DNA from: Doryteuthis pealeii
Lineage: Eukaryota; Mollusca; Cephalopoda; Myopsida; Loliginidae
Length of the DNA: 64,000 bases
Reading direction: 5' to 3'
NCBI GenBank assembly: GCA_023376005.1
Contig: CM042145.1
Span: 66,499,832-66,563,831 of the forward strand
Of this stretch, positions 22,524 through 34,825 are shown one piece after another. The position numbers were made by a program, and so were the translations under genes. The notes beneath the pieces are model-generated. The model did not search any database. It saw nothing but the letters and a program-made list of their open reading frames with translations, and was not told where the DNA came from. How positions within the stretch are numbered: the first letter of the stretch is position 1; each line of letters begins with the position of its first letter.

Positions 22524-24045
22524 CCCTCAACGATAAATGCCTTTCTTGAAAGAGTTATTTTCTTCTTTTATGATCCACATCCAAAATTTCTTTAGGGTTC
22601 CTTTTTCTTTTACTAACCCTTCGAGGTTTTATAATTTGTGGTGTTGGCAAATCAAACGTGTCGCCCAACATTTCCATTGGTAAATGTGTTTGTACATTTT
22701 ATTCTTTGGTAGATCTGTGTTTCAATGTATTTTATGTCTCCAGTTAGGACCCTGTATCATGTAAGTGGTTTTTGCCAACTTACTTATAATAACACCATCT
22801 TCCTTTACCAGAAATATATAACCTGAATTTTAAAAATCTCCAGATTTAAAATATCTGTTTGACGTTTGTTTGTTTTTTTTTTTTTTCAAATATTTATTTT
22901 TCGTCCTGGCAACAATTTATCATAAATCGATCTTACTCTCCTACCAAACATTAATTTAGCTGGGGATAAACCCGATTGTGTATTTGGATTGGGAGTCATT
23001 CTATAGATCCTGAGAAATTGTTGTAAACTTACAACCTCGTTCTGCTGTCCATTAATTTTCTTTACACGCTTAAACAAATCCACAAACCTCTCGATTTGGC
23101 CGTTTGGCCTCGGGTGATACAGTGGTGTGGTGATATGTTCAATGGAGTAGAAGTTACACAATTTTGCAAATTCACTTGATGTAAATTGCGTTTCATTATC
23201 GGAGACAATGGTATCTGGAACCTTAAATCTTGTGAATATTTCATATAAGAAATTCACTGATACAGTGGAAGTCAAAAATTTACATATCAAATTTTCGGGC
23301 CATTTCGAAAAACTGTCCACAATTATTTAATTGTATGAGCCATTCAAAGGTCCCACAAAATCAATGTAATCTTTCCATGGAACATGTCTTAGGCCAAGGT
23401 TCAAATTTTATTGGTGGTGATTTTTCTGCTAGCGCACAACCTTTACAGTTTTTCACTTGAAGTTCTATATCACAGTCCATTCCCGGACAATATACGAAAT
23501 TTCTCATTAGTGACTTCATTCTCCACATTCCAGAATGTCCAATATGAACATCTTTTATAATCTGTTTTCGTAATGAAACGGGTATCACCACTCTATCAGC
23601 GTACCTTATCACAAATAGAAAAAAGTATTATTTCCCGCGGTACTTTTTTGTATTTATTCCCTGCAAATCTTAACTAATTTTTAGTTTTTACAACAAAATC
23701 GTCTTTTTTAGGTTCAATCCTTATTTTATCTAAATTAACAAGTAGTTCGCTGACTGTTGAATAAGAAGTTTTTATTTTCATTTCCCAATCTTAGCAATGC
23801 AATTACAGTATCTTCAGAATAAGTCAAGACAGTCCATTTGCATGTCCTAAACTTTATGATGGTATATATTCCATTTTAAAATCATAATCAAACAATATGG
23901 TTACACAACATTGTAATCGATTCGCTGTATGTTTAGGAATATCTTTTTTAAAACAGTAAATACTTAATAACAGACGGTGGTCCGTTTGTAAAAGATATAG
24001 CCAGTGTATTCTAAACCCTGTCGACAAGATGGTGTCGGACAACTA
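22524..24045 (-). mobile_element. Ty3/Gypsy-type pol remnant: RNase H to integrase C-terminus
   Basis: Read on the minus strand: an RNase H word (LQTDHRLLLSIY, HTANRLQ, DYDFKMEYIPS; 24042-23854), then an integrase zinc-binding module (HIGHSG...NCKGC; 23590-23440), then the DDE core. In the core VDSFSKWPE carries the first Asp, VSDNETQFTSSEF the second, and NGQIERFV the Glu (23320-23050). The Asp-Asp-Glu triad is intact in one 144-codon frame (23320-22886). After a frame change, a basic tail (PRRVSKRKRNPKEILDVD) leads to the polypurine tract. Stops separate RNase H, zinc and core segments, so the element is dead. RT and gag are absent. Confidence 0.85.
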
Positions 24046-24204
24046 GATTAGACTAAACAGAAATGAACAAATTTCAGTAAAAGCTCGGAATTTCAATATT
24101 GAAAAAATGTCACCATCTCCCACCCTTAGAAATATTTAGCCATAACTTCCACATACCGCTGTATTTCCATGTTGATCCCTTTGTTTCCTTTTTGGTTCCT
24201 CTCC

Positions 24205-24300
24205 CTTTAGCCCCTTTCTCTCTCTCTCCCCCCTCTCTCTCTCCCTCTCTCTCTCTTTCTCTCTCTCTCTCTTTCTTTTTTTTCTCCCTCTTTCCAACTT
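24205..24300. repeat. (CT)n-rich polypyrimidine tract
   Basis: Interrupted CT repeats with T-runs. Confidence 0.9.
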
Positions 24301-25025
24301 TTGATGTGTATCATATCCCACTGCCCGTGCTTTAACCCATCCTTTGCCTTGCAATTTATTTCCCCTAACACTGTTTTTTCCCTTTAGATCTCTTATTTTT
24401 GTCGATTTCTTTCAGCAATATCCGCCTGTATATTTTCTTTTTATTTCTGCTCCCAGTTGCCAATTCTAATTTCTATTTCTCATTTTCTGTTCATAATCTT
24501 TCCATTCTCTCATCTCCTTTTATTAGATGAATCTTTATTTTAATTTGAGCTTGTTCGTTTTGATCTATAGACCAAAGGGTGGGTGTGGTTTTACACATTA
24601 CGAAAATTACGTCACTTAATTAAAAGTGTGCAATTAGAAAGAATTAATTGCCATTTTCCGATACCAGGACAATCATTCGTTTCCTCTTTATTGTGCTTTC
24701 TTTCTTTCTTTCTCTTTTAATGTCATATTTTAATCACTAGGATATTTTCTCTTCTTTGAGCATGCTAATAAAGAAATAACAAACTGAAATTTATCAGCTC
24801 TTTTCTATTATCTTTCTGTTGATAATTCATTTATCCTTCCTCTCTGCCAGCTGGAGTTGTAGAAAACACCGACTGCACCTCTGCAAAGGGGTAAAATTAC
24901 CCCCAATGAGACCACCTGTTGGGCGTGGGTAGCTTAAAGACGGAATCCTGGTGTATGAGCAGTCCATGACTTGCAACACTCCACTTTGGCTATTGCCCTT
25001 ATGGCAATTCACAACTCTTTTTATC
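24300..25025. other. Intron sequence, pyrimidine-rich, nothing recognised
   Basis: No gene or clear family match; short TTTC repeats near 24700. Confidence 0.4.
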
Positions 25026-25029
25026 GTAT

Positions 25030-25395
25030 ATGTGCTATAAGGCGGTGGCTGAAGGTCATAGTGTCCTAGGTATGATATATAGGTTAAACTATATCTAGTG
25101 GCGAAGTTCCAATTCTGGAACTTTGCAGAATGTGAATTACCTCTTTATCGCTATTACTCCCAGGTCCACCCTAACCCGGGTTGGTAGTACCTGTTAAGGT
25201 CCCATCTATGAGTTAAATAGATAAGAAAACGAATGTTGAAAATGTGTTTAAAAATGAGTTTAGAAAATTGTATACCCTACAAGAATGTATAAAACAAAAT
25301 GTCTTCGGCATAAAATAACCCAACGAGGGTTGACATGCTGTGAAAAAAAACAAAACAACCAACCTGACATCCAACCAACCAACTAACCATATAAC
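25030..25395 (+). repeat. Dispersed LINE/SINE 3'-tail family copy
   Basis: Contains ATTACTCCCAGGTCCACCC...AGTACCTGTTAAGGTCCCAT, then CTTCGGCATAAAATAACCC and GGTTGACATGCTGTGAAA, ending in CCAACCAACC-type repeats. It aligns with 63400-63710 over its full length. Confidence 0.7.
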
Positions 25396-25589
25396 TCTTG
25401 GTAGAATTTATTTTCATTATTTTGGAAGGTCCTGTTTTTTGTGTATTGTTTTATTCTGACCCGATATCTTTTGAATCTACCTTCTTTCGCTTCTAATATT
25501 TAGTTTATTTCTTTCTTTTGTATAGTTAGCATTGTTTACTGTTATCTTTCTTCCGCCATTGCATTTAATTGTGCCTTCATATCACAAAC

Positions 25590-25760
25590 AGTTTGATAGC
25601 TTTCGTACTGTAATAGTTAGCATGATAGTTTCGCAAATCCTTCACCATGAGTAGCGAATTCGATACTCACTCGATACTCCATTTTTACAACCTTGTATCA
25701 CATCATAGACCTGGCAAACATGTTGGGTAAATACTTGTTTCGTTAATAAAGTTTATTTAT
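25590..25760 (+). repeat. Possible tRNA-derived SINE head
   Basis: TAATAGTTAGCATGATAG and GCGAATTCGATACTC are at tRNA-like spacing and resemble A and B boxes. No second copy was confirmed in this window. Confidence 0.35.
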
Positions 25761-26040
25761 GTGAATAAAGTTCCGGTCTAAATCGTCTAGATTTAGATGT
25801 AATAATGTTGGTGGGGCCATAAGATATTAATTTTATCGTCTTTTCTCGTGTCAATATCACAGCCAACAAATACTGTAGAAGGAATAAAGATAACATAAGC
25901 TTCCTTTCTGCACTACTAAATCCATGGCTGAAGATTGAAATTTCAATCATAGTTTTTCCTGTCCACTGAAAAGTCCCTCGGAATTTTGCTTGGTTCCTGT
26001 TTTCTGGTTGCAAAAAATGTCTCGAAAAATTTCATTAGGG
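25760..26040. repeat. Low-copy repeat, related to 28600-28830
   Basis: CACAGCCAACAAATA...ACATAAGCTTCC and GGCTGAAGATTGAAA...AGTCCC echo a plus-strand block at 28590-28830 in the same order. This suggests an old dispersed repeat of unknown class. Confidence 0.4.
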
Positions 26041-26554
26041 ATCCTGATAAAAATGGCGCCCAACTTAGCAAGTGCTAAAAAATAATGTATCTTTTCCAAG
26101 AAATAAGTAATTATTATGCAGAAAATAAATTCAGTTCTTAATTTCCTGTTGAGTTAAAGTGAAAAAAGTAGTTTTTTTTTGTATTACAATTTCTTTTTGG
26201 TATAAATTTAGAATAGTATTAGTAAATTTTAGTATAGTATAAAAAGGTACACATTGGTTGAAACATTTTCATATTTTTTTAGTTCACCAAAAAAGTAAGA
26301 TGTTTTTAGTACTAGCAATAAACTACAAAACAATAACTTTCTAAAAAGCATTAAATTCAAATTACGCCTTTGAAATCTGTACAATATTTAAAAATGTCTG
26401 GTTCAATAACGTTGCAATTAACAATAGAATTGGATTTCAACAAAGATTTATCGAACTTTACTGAAGGCAGAGTAGGTATTTGCCCAATACGGTTACCCCG
26501 CGTAGGATATTTTCGACTGGGTGATTATTAACTACCCACCAAACCAAATGTGAC

Positions 26555-27200
26555 ACAAGGTCGTTTCATGTAGATGAGGCCCAAGTTAAGTTTAAAAATT
26601 TCTTCTCTTCTTGGCTGCTTCCCTATTCTGAGGAGGAACTAGGGTGTGCACCAAGGCAGCAAGTGAGATGCTAATCAGAGGGCGGCTTGATGCACTCCCA
26701 AGCTTGGTCGGAGAATATAAACTGTCTGTAGATGTGGCCCTGGTGAGGTCGGAACATAGCCTCTTTTGAAAGGTCCAAAAAATCAAGATAATATCAATCC
26801 TTTGCAAGTCTCTACAGCAAACAAAATGCAATTCCTTTCCCAACCGAACACGCCACTCTCACTTCAAAAAACAGTCATCAGATTTCACTCGCCGCCCAAA
26901 CACTTTCTTCCTCACTCCCTGTGCCAGCGACAGTCCGTCTTATTTCTGCTCGTTCGGCTGCGCTTATGCGAATTCCGATATACTTCATACGGGTCTCTAC
27001 TAACAGCACCTCAGCTACGAGGAGGTAGCGAGTTCGAATATCCGTAGCCACTCGCCACACTCTTCCCCCTCGCACAGACCAAACATATCTTGACGCGCTT
27101 TGTTTGTGGGGGCTGGGAATCCGCTTGTTCATAGGGCAGCATTTCAATTTCGTCACAGCCGTTTCATGTTGATGAGGCCCAAGTCAAGTTTAAAAATTGC
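26555..27200. repeat. Direct repeats of about 45 bp bracketing 550 bp
   Basis: CGTTTCATGT(A/T)GATGAGGCCCAAGT(T/C)AAGTTTAAAAATT occurs at about 26564-26602 and 27161-27199. The bracketed DNA is more GC-rich and includes a reverse B-box-like GTAGCGAGTTCGAATAT near 27025. The repeats could be a duplicated target or recombination products. Confidence 0.5.
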
Positions 27201-29225
27201 TTACAATTCCGTTAGCTTTCCTTCTTAGGTACCGGGCAAACGCTCAGGTCTATCGGTGTCAATTTCACCCTTGTTGATATTTTAAACCGGAAACCCAGCA
27301 GGTAGGCTCAATGAAGCTACTTTATCTTTACACGAATACCAGTTGTCTTATATTGACTGATTACTTGATTGGTTAATGTTAATGGCTGGTCAACATGCAT
27401 AGGCTTATTTTATGTCAAGAAGTTATAAAATCATTTTTATTGTACTTTCATATTTTTGTAGTTGTTTCTGAAGAGGTTTTTCCACATGGTCCTATCAAAT
27501 ACGAATAATATTAAACATATTTCTTTAGCCCATAGATAGCGAAATATTTTCATGGTTTTCTTTATTTCTCCCCAAAATTACAAATTTATTCCTAGGATTA
27601 GAACTAAATCATAAAACAATAATTTAATTAGGTCTGTGACTCTAAACGACGAATCCTCTAAATTGATTCAGAATTGTTGTACTACAGTTGCCTGTGTCGA
27701 CGAAGGAATAAATTTCGGTTTTAACGAAAGAAACTGTATTTTCTCTAATAAAGTTTCAGAAGGACACGAGTCTTGTAAGGTGTTTAACACTTTCCATGTT
27801 ATAATTATCATAGTCGCAGAATGTGATAGTCTACCACGAACTTCCGCTTCACCTACTGTTATATTAGTAGAAAACACAGTGGCATTTATTATTCTAGACC
27901 GACACGCTCTATCCTTTTAGAGCAATTTATTCTCCTGTGGTACGGCATATCCCCACAAAAGAAACAGGTTTTCCTATTGGTATAGTCATTGTTGGTACTT
28001 TTGCATATTCATGCAACGGAAAATGAACTTTCCGATCAAAAGACAAAATAGAAAGATGAAGAAATATATATATAAAAAAAAGGAAATCCGAACACTTCTC
28101 TTCCGGTCAAGAAATAGATAAAAGAAAAATATAAAATAAAGGAAGTTGTCCGATATCAGATCAAAAGATAAAAATGCGTAGGCATATTTAGCGGATGTAA
28201 AGACCAGATCAAAAGATAAAGATGCGTAGGCGTATTTATCGATATAAAGGCCAGAGGATTCGAGCCGACAGAGATCACAGCGAACAGCCGATAGCATCAC
28301 TTCGCGTCTCCCGTCAGCAAACACCCCTCAGGCACTCATTGTGAACACTCGCCGCCTTCGCCAGCTACCCGGCATTTTCATTATGAACACTCGTCGCCAC
28401 CCACTCGATTGGGCATTTTCATTGTGAAGCTCTACGCCCTCACTACCCACACACCGAAGAAAATAAAGACGGGTCATATTTTTGTATATACGGCTTGTAT
28501 TTCTGTATATATTTTTGTATATACACCCCGGCTTGTAATTCGTAGCTACCCTTGGAGGGAGATCAATATATTTTATCGTCTTTTTTCGAGTTACTCACAC
28601 AGACTGTAATTCCTGGTGAACAAATATGGCAAACATAAGCTTTCTTGTTCTGTGCTAAAACCAGAGCTGAAACTTGTTTGTAATGTTTGTTTACAATGAT
28701 TCATTTTCTAACCGTCTATGTCCTATTATTGCAATTCCATAGCTTCGCCCCCACATAGTTTAGCTTACTGATTTTGAAATTGCAATCTCGTTTTTAGAGT
28801 CCCCTTAAAAGTCACCAAGAAATTCGTTAAGGCTAGGGTTATTTATTAACCTGATTATACAAGGAATTGCTCTTTGTTATACGACTACTCCTCCCATTTT
28901 TAAGGAGAAGGAGGGTACTATTCTTAGTTTGCGTTCACAAAACAAATATGAATGTTCATATATTTAATTCATTGAAACCCATACGGATGTCTTTATGAGT
29001 TTATTTCCATGTTTACACTAACTAATAACGAGCTCCTATTCTCATTTGGTTAATGTTTTTTCAAGGATAGTAACTATATTTAATTTATTTCCAAATAACA
29101 ATTTAGCCTTCCTTGTGCTTGTTTAAAACATATTCTCCATTTAGCAATGCACGAATTGCGAATTTGTCATTATAGTCTCTTTTGTACTTAGTGCTATGTT
29201 ATTATTATAATATAACTTGCATAGT
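27200..29225. other. Intron sequence with a GC-rich block at 28240-28460
   Basis: Two copies of a word AGATCAAAAGATAAA(A/G)ATGCGTAGGC lie at 28160 and 28206. Related CATTTTCATT(A/G)TGAA words lie at 28372 and 28415. A TATA-like GATATAAAGG at 28240 is followed by GC-rich DNA and an AATAAAG at 28460. The arrangement recalls an LTR, but no TG/CA ends or second copy were found. No gene is recognised. Confidence 0.35.

Positions 29226-29262
<37 letters not shown>
29226..29262. repeat. (ATC)n microsatellite
   Basis: Twelve CAT/ATC units. Confidence 0.95.
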
Positions 29263-29263
<1 letters not shown>

Positions 29264-29499
29264 GTCACACTGACAGCACGAATATCCATAACTCTATGTC
29301 TTAAGCCGTCCCTATCGGTCGTTGCACCTGGGAGGTCTTCCGCACAGCATCCGCAATCCGCACAAAGCTAACTGATATAGATTATTGCTGGCCGGCACTC
29401 ACTGTATGCTTCAGACATTATACACCAATATCAATTTATGCGGTGTAATGCCGGTTTTACATCTAGACTGATTGCGTTACCTTAGTTAAAGATCTCAGT

Positions 29500-29665
29500 C
29501 TGTCCTACTATTTATCCATAGCTGGGATGGAGCAGAAGATACGGATTCTTGTCTTTCTCAAGGGGTTTAAGTGCTAAGTGAAACGCAAACTGACTCTTTT
29601 AGGATTTGAAATCGGGTCGCCGATGCCATTTACTATGAAGATAACCATTGCGATAAAGAGTACCT
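29500..29665 (-). repeat. tRNA-derived SINE, minus strand
   Basis: The reverse complement has a tRNA-like head (GGTTATCTTCATAGTA...GATTTCAAATC) and the body CTTG(A)GAAAGACAAGAATCC...CTATGGATAAATAGTAGG, as at 21775-21905. Confidence 0.65.
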
Positions 29666-29939
29666 TTCACTGAGGGTGATGGTCTAGATATTTACAGGAA
29701 CTCACATTGGGACTAACTGTGTCAATGAGACAAAAGGATATGGCAAAAATATGTAGAATGCGAGAAATAATTTTGACATACTTGGATAAATCCGAACGAT
29801 TTCAAACTTCTTGGTTCGAGCGTAGTGTGTCCATATCTATGTGATCCGAGTGTGGAGACAACACTCGATATTTCAGTTATGTTCACCCTGCTTTCATTTA
29901 TTTTCAGATCTGCTCCCCATTTAACAGAGGACCGGTTTG

Positions 29940-30003
29940 TCCGTCTCTCTCTCTGTCTCTCTCTCTGTCTCTCTATCTCTCTGTTTCTCTATCTCTCTGC
30001 CCA

Positions 30004-30069
<66 letters not shown>

Positions 30070-30070
30070 G
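29940..30070. repeat. (CT)n(AT)n microsatellite
   Basis: Interrupted CTCT/GTCTCT repeats ending in a TATA run; the overlapping open frames are low-complexity Ser/Leu. Confidence 0.95.
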
Positions 30071-30229
30071 TATATATGTTCCTAACTCTCTTCCAATTAC
30101 TTTGTCTAGATATACATTGCACCTTTATATCACTATTGTCTTGAAGTGTCTCGTTTCGAACAATAATGCATTGTGCTGGGTAGATCTGACCTTTGATAAT
30201 GCCGTTGTGAATGTATAGGCCAACCTTTC

Positions 30230-30815
30230 CAGTCTAGTTTTGATCATTCAACTAATTTTCATGTCTTGATTTATGTTGATCACCTGGCCACATTCCATAA
30301 TATAACACTGGACTATACAGATTTCGGAAAGAACACAACCACTCCCCCTCAAAAGTTTTTTAAAAATCTTTTTACGTTAACATAAGGGTATTTTTGTGAG
30401 TCTTAAGTGAAATCTTCACTGGATCGTTCTGCATATTTAATCGTGCACTATGAGGAAAGTGCATACTTTTCTGAATTCCAGTTCAAGGGAAAGCATTCGC
30501 CACATTCCGCTGCTGTCAATTGAACAATTATTCGTAAAACAAAAGCACAACGGCTGCATAGTTAAATATTATGCAAACACTTAAAAAAAAAGGTTGAACA
30601 ATAACAATAGCAACGAGGCAGAGACAACTGAACAAAGTCTGGTGGGTGGATTGAGAGGATCCATTTTTCACTACCAATTACCATATTGCAAATGACGAGC
30701 ACTCAGTAATGAGTCAACATTGAGAGGTTTAAAAATAATTATTCCATTCACGTAATCCGTTATCTGTCATCTAATCTGAATGGAAATCTCCGCTTTACCC
30801 CCAAGTTATGGATGA
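30230..30815. other. Sequence preceding the satellite; nothing recognised
   Basis: No gene or repeat match was found before the tandem array begins. Confidence 0.4.
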
Positions 30816-30819
30816 CGCT

Positions 30820-33440
30820 GACAGCTGCACTCACTCTCTCTCTCTCTCCCACCCCCCAAGTCTCTCTCTTCATTTTTCTCTTTCTGTGTACTACGTCATA
30901 ATATGTGTTTAAATGTTCTTATTTCTTTTTTATCCCAATCTTCACTTATCTTTTTATACACTCTAAAATACTTTGAACCCTACTCTCTCTCTCTCACTAA
31001 CTCACTCTCTCTCTCTCTCCCACCCCAAGTCTCTCTCTTCATTTTTCTCTTTCTGTGTACTACGTCATAATATGTGTTTAAATGTTCTTATTTCTTTTTA
31101 TCCCAATCTTCACTTATCTTTTTATACACTCTAAAATACTTTTGAACCTACTCTCTCTCTCTCTCACTAACTCACTCTCTCTCTCTCCCCCCCAAGTCTC
31201 TCTCTTCATTTTTCTCTTTCTGTGTACTACGTCATAATATGTGTTTAAATGTTCTTATTTCTTTTTTATCCCAATCTTCACTTATCTTTTTATACACTCT
31301 AAAATACTTTTGAACCCTACTCTCTCTCTCTCACTAACTCACTCTCTCTCTCTCTCCACCCCCCAAGTCTCTCTCTTCATTTTTCTCTTTCTGTGTACTA
31401 CGTCATAATATGTGTTTAAATGTTCTTATTTCTTTTTTATCCCAATCTTCACTTATCTTTTTATACACTCTAAAATACTTTTGAACCCTACTCTCTCTCT
31501 CTCACTAACTCACTCTCTCTCTCTCTCCCCCCCAAGTCTCTCTCTTCATTTTTCTCTTTCTGTGTACTACGTCATAATATGTGTTTAAATGTTCTTATTT
31601 CTTTTTTATCCCAATCTTCACTTATCTTTTTATACACTCTAAAATACTTTTGAACCCTACTCTCTCTCTCTCACTAACTCACTCTCTCTCTCTCTCCCAC
31701 CCCAAGTCTCTCTCTTCATTTTTCTCTTTCTGTGTACTACGTCATAATATGTGTTTAGATGTTCTTATTTCTTTTTTATCCCAATCTTCACTTACCTTTT
31801 TATACACTCTAAAATACTTTTGAACCCTACTCTCTCTCTCTCACTAACTCACTCTCTCTCTCTCTCCCCCCCCAAGTCTCTCTCTTCATTTTTCTCTTTC
31901 TGTGTACTACGTCATAATATGTGTTTAAATGTTCTTATTTCTTTTTATCCCAATCTTCACTTATCTTTTTATACACTCTAAAAATACTTTTGAACCCTAC
32001 TCTCTCTCTCTCACTAACTCACTCTCTCTCTCTCTCCCACCCCAAGTCTCTCTCTTCATTTTTCTCTTTCTGTGTACTACGTCATAATATGTGTTTAAAT
32101 GTTCTTATTTCTTTTTTATCCCAATCTTCACTTATCTTTTTATACACTCTAAAATACTTTTGAACCCTACTCTCTCTCTCTCACTAACTCACTCTCTCTC
32201 TCTCTCCCACCCCCCAAGTCTCTCTCTTCATTTTCTCTTTCTGTGTACTACGTCATAATATGTGTTTAGATGTTCTTATTTCTTTTTTATCCCAATCTTC
32301 ACTTACCTTTTTATACACTCTAAAATACTTTTGAACCCTACTCTCTCTCTCTCACTAACTCACTCTCTCTCTCTCTCTCCCCCCCAAGTCTCTCTCTTCA
32401 TTTTTCTCTTTCTGTGTACTACGTCATAATATGTGTTTAAATGTTCTTATTTCTTTTTTATCCCAATCTTCACTTATCTTTTTATACACTCTAAAATACT
32501 TTTGAACCCTACTCTCTCTCTCTCACTAACTCACTCTCTCTCTCTCTCCCCCCCCAAGTCTCTCTCTTCATTTTTCTCTTTCTGTGTACTACGTCATAAT
32601 ATGTGTTTAAATGTTCTTATTTCTTTTTATCCCAATCTTCACTTATCTTTTTTATCCACTCTAAAATACTTTTGAACCCTACTCTCTCTCTCTCACTAAC
32701 TCACTCTCTCTCTCTCTCTCTCCCCCCAAGTCTCTCTCTTCATTTTTCTCTTTCAGTGTACTACGTCATAATATGCGTTTAGATGTTCTTATTTATTTTT
32801 TATCCCAATCTTCACCTACCTTTTTTTATCCACTCTAAAATACTTTTGAACCCTACTCTCTCTCTCTCTCACTAACTCACTCTCTCTCTCTCACTAACTC
32901 ACTCTCTCTCTCTCTCCACCCCCAAGTCTCTCTCTTCATTTTTCTCTTTCTGTGTACTACGTCATAATATGTGTTTAAATGTTCTTATTTCTTTTTTATC
33001 CCAATCTTCACTTACCTTTTTTATCCACTCTAAAAATACTTTTGAACTCTACTCTCTCTCTCTCACTAACTCACTCTCTTTCTCTCTCCCACCCCCCAAG
33101 TCTCTCTCTTCATTTTTCTCTTTCTGTGTACTACGTCATAATATGCGTTTAGATGTTCTTATTTATTTTTTATCCCAATCTTCACCTACCTTTTTTTATC
33201 CACTCTAAAAATACTTTTGAACCCTACTCTCTCTCTCTCTCACTAACTCACTCTCTCTCTCTCTCTCTCCCCCCCAAGTCTCTCTCTTCATTTTTCTCTT
33301 TCTGTGTACTACGTCATAATATGCGTTTAGATGTTCTTATTTCTTTTTTATCCCAATCTTCACTTACCTTTTTTATCCACTCTAAAAATACTTTTGAACT
33401 CTACTCTCTCTCTCTTACTAACTCACTCTCTTTCTCTCTC
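30820..33440 (+). repeat. Satellite array: about 15 units of about 172 bp
   Basis: Each unit has a (CT)n block with ACTAACTCACT, a C-run (CCCCCCAAG), TTCATTTTTCTC, TGTACTACGTCATAATATG, ATGTTCTTATTT and TTTTTATCCCAATCTTCAC, then ACTCTAAAATACTTTTGAACCC. The invariant word TACGTCATAATATG occurs 15 times from about 30892 to 33310. Units vary mainly in CT and C run length. Variants (TTTAGATG versus TTTAAATG; TTATCC versus TTATAC) are shared by neighbouring units, as in unequal exchange. The open frames across it are not conserved coding. Confidence 0.95.
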
Positions 33441-33535
33441 CCTCACACACACACACAAACACACTCCTCTCTCTCTCACACACACACACACAGAAACATA
33501 GACAAACACATACACACATTCTTGCCACTTACTCC
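33440..33535. repeat. (CA)n/(CT)n simple sequence at satellite edge
   Basis: Interrupted CACACA and CTCTCT runs end the array. Confidence 0.85.
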
Positions 33536-33856
33536 TCTCAGGATTTGTTTTTATTTATCTTTTCCACTAAAAGGGGGAGAGTCTCCCTCGCTGTTCGGCT
33601 GATACTGACAATATGCCACTCCGCAAGCTTTATTTACTAGGTAATTGAGCAGCCTATTTGCAATGTATTAAAAAAGTAACGAGTGAAGCTGTATTTAAGA
33701 AGACTGTAATCTATACATATATGAAAGACAGTTGTGTATATGTATGTCCGGAGGAAACTACGAAAATAAAACAATTAATGACTAAATGAATATATAGGCA
33801 GATTCCCAATCACCAGATCTTGGTTTAATGCAAAAATAATGAAGATTTTATTTATA

Positions 33857-34477
33857 CTAGCAAATATATGCACCCTCCGGGTGCAAGTATTTAAATGTTA
33901 ATGTAATAAAATATTGTATTAAATTAGAAAGGCCAATGAAACTAAATAAGAATACAGATAAAAAGATTTGAAACAGAGGGAGTATAATAAAAAATGGAAC
34001 AACTGAAACTTACTCTTCCATCACTCTCGTCTTTCATTGTTATTTTTTCTAATTTAAGTATTTAGTTAAAAGAGGAAGTAAAGAATAAAATGACAGTTAT
34101 TTTATCTTGTTAATGGATTTCATTTAAGATTCATTGAAGAGATTTTTGCTTATATTCATTAAAATAAAACCAAACAGTTAGAAATCAATAATACTAAGCA
34201 CATATTTATTAAATTCGATTTTTTAATATTAATATGCAAATTAGCCTTCCCGTTTACACTGTAAACCACTATTTTGTTGTATATATAAATATAATAGCAT
34301 GTTATTAATATGTAGATATTAATATAAATAATGTAAGACAATTTTATTAATAATTTAGGTTTAAATAAAAATAGAATCATGGAGAATGTTATGTCAATAA
34401 CTAAGAGAATTGTGACTTGAGTAGTAATATAGTTTCGGTTACAGACAGAAGAACACACAATCTCCATTATAATAAGA
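33857..34477 (-). mobile_element. Non-autonomous Helitron, copy 2
   Basis: On the minus strand it starts TCTTATTATAATGGAG (34477) and ends with hairpin TGCACCCGGAGGGTGCA, then ATATATTTG and CTAG (33857). It is flanked by A and T. It aligns with 6641-7280 end to end. The hairpin is a perfect 7-bp stem here, better preserved than in copy 1. No Rep/helicase coding. Confidence 0.9.
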
Positions 34478-34501
34478 TTTAGGAAGATGTTTAAAAATTA
34501 G

Positions 34502-34825
34502 TGTTACATAATTATTGGATCCCTAATGCTTTTATAAGGTATTGTAGAAATCATAATGGCGATTAGTACAGCTGATGGCCTTGAGAGTGAGTGACGGCGC
34601 TTGACTCCCCTCTCACCTCGCCTAGCAGGGATGGATCGTGAGAACCGGAAGGCAATAGAAGGCCCTCTTCCGGTTTAAGGAGTAAGCAACTCAGTCAGTT
34701 AGAACTTAGAAGCCGAGCTAGCAACATGTAAGCCTCATCTGCGCAGATTGTCTGGGTTGGGGATTTGGAAATAAAGTAACATCAACGTAAATCGAAGTCT
34801 TGTGTTTATTACCTAAAAACTAACA
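34502..34825 (+). mobile_element. Possible LTR of an unidentified LTR element
   Basis: TGTTACATAATT at the left and AAAACTAACA at the right form TG...CA with short inverted ends. Inside are a TATA-like TTTTATAAGG near 34530 and AATAAAG at 34770 followed by a GT/T-rich end. No target duplication is visible, which would fit a 5' LTR followed by internal sequence (ACAGGGCTTCTGATAAGAAG). No coding remnant confirms this. Confidence 0.35.

Noticed and set aside
30820..33440. CRISPR array
   Set aside because: The tandem units are 172 bp with no unique spacers, and the DNA is eukaryotic.
31581..33602. Repeated 76-149-codon open frames (MFKCSYFFF..., HNMCLNVL...)
   Set aside because: They are satellite units read in frame. 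Unit length is not a multiple of three, so frames end after about 1.4 units; variation is not coding-like.
33701..33860. Separate Helitron 5' end (TCTATACATATATGAAAG) upstream of copy 2
   Set aside because: Resembles some Helitron starts, but no second copy or matching 3' end was found, so it is not called.
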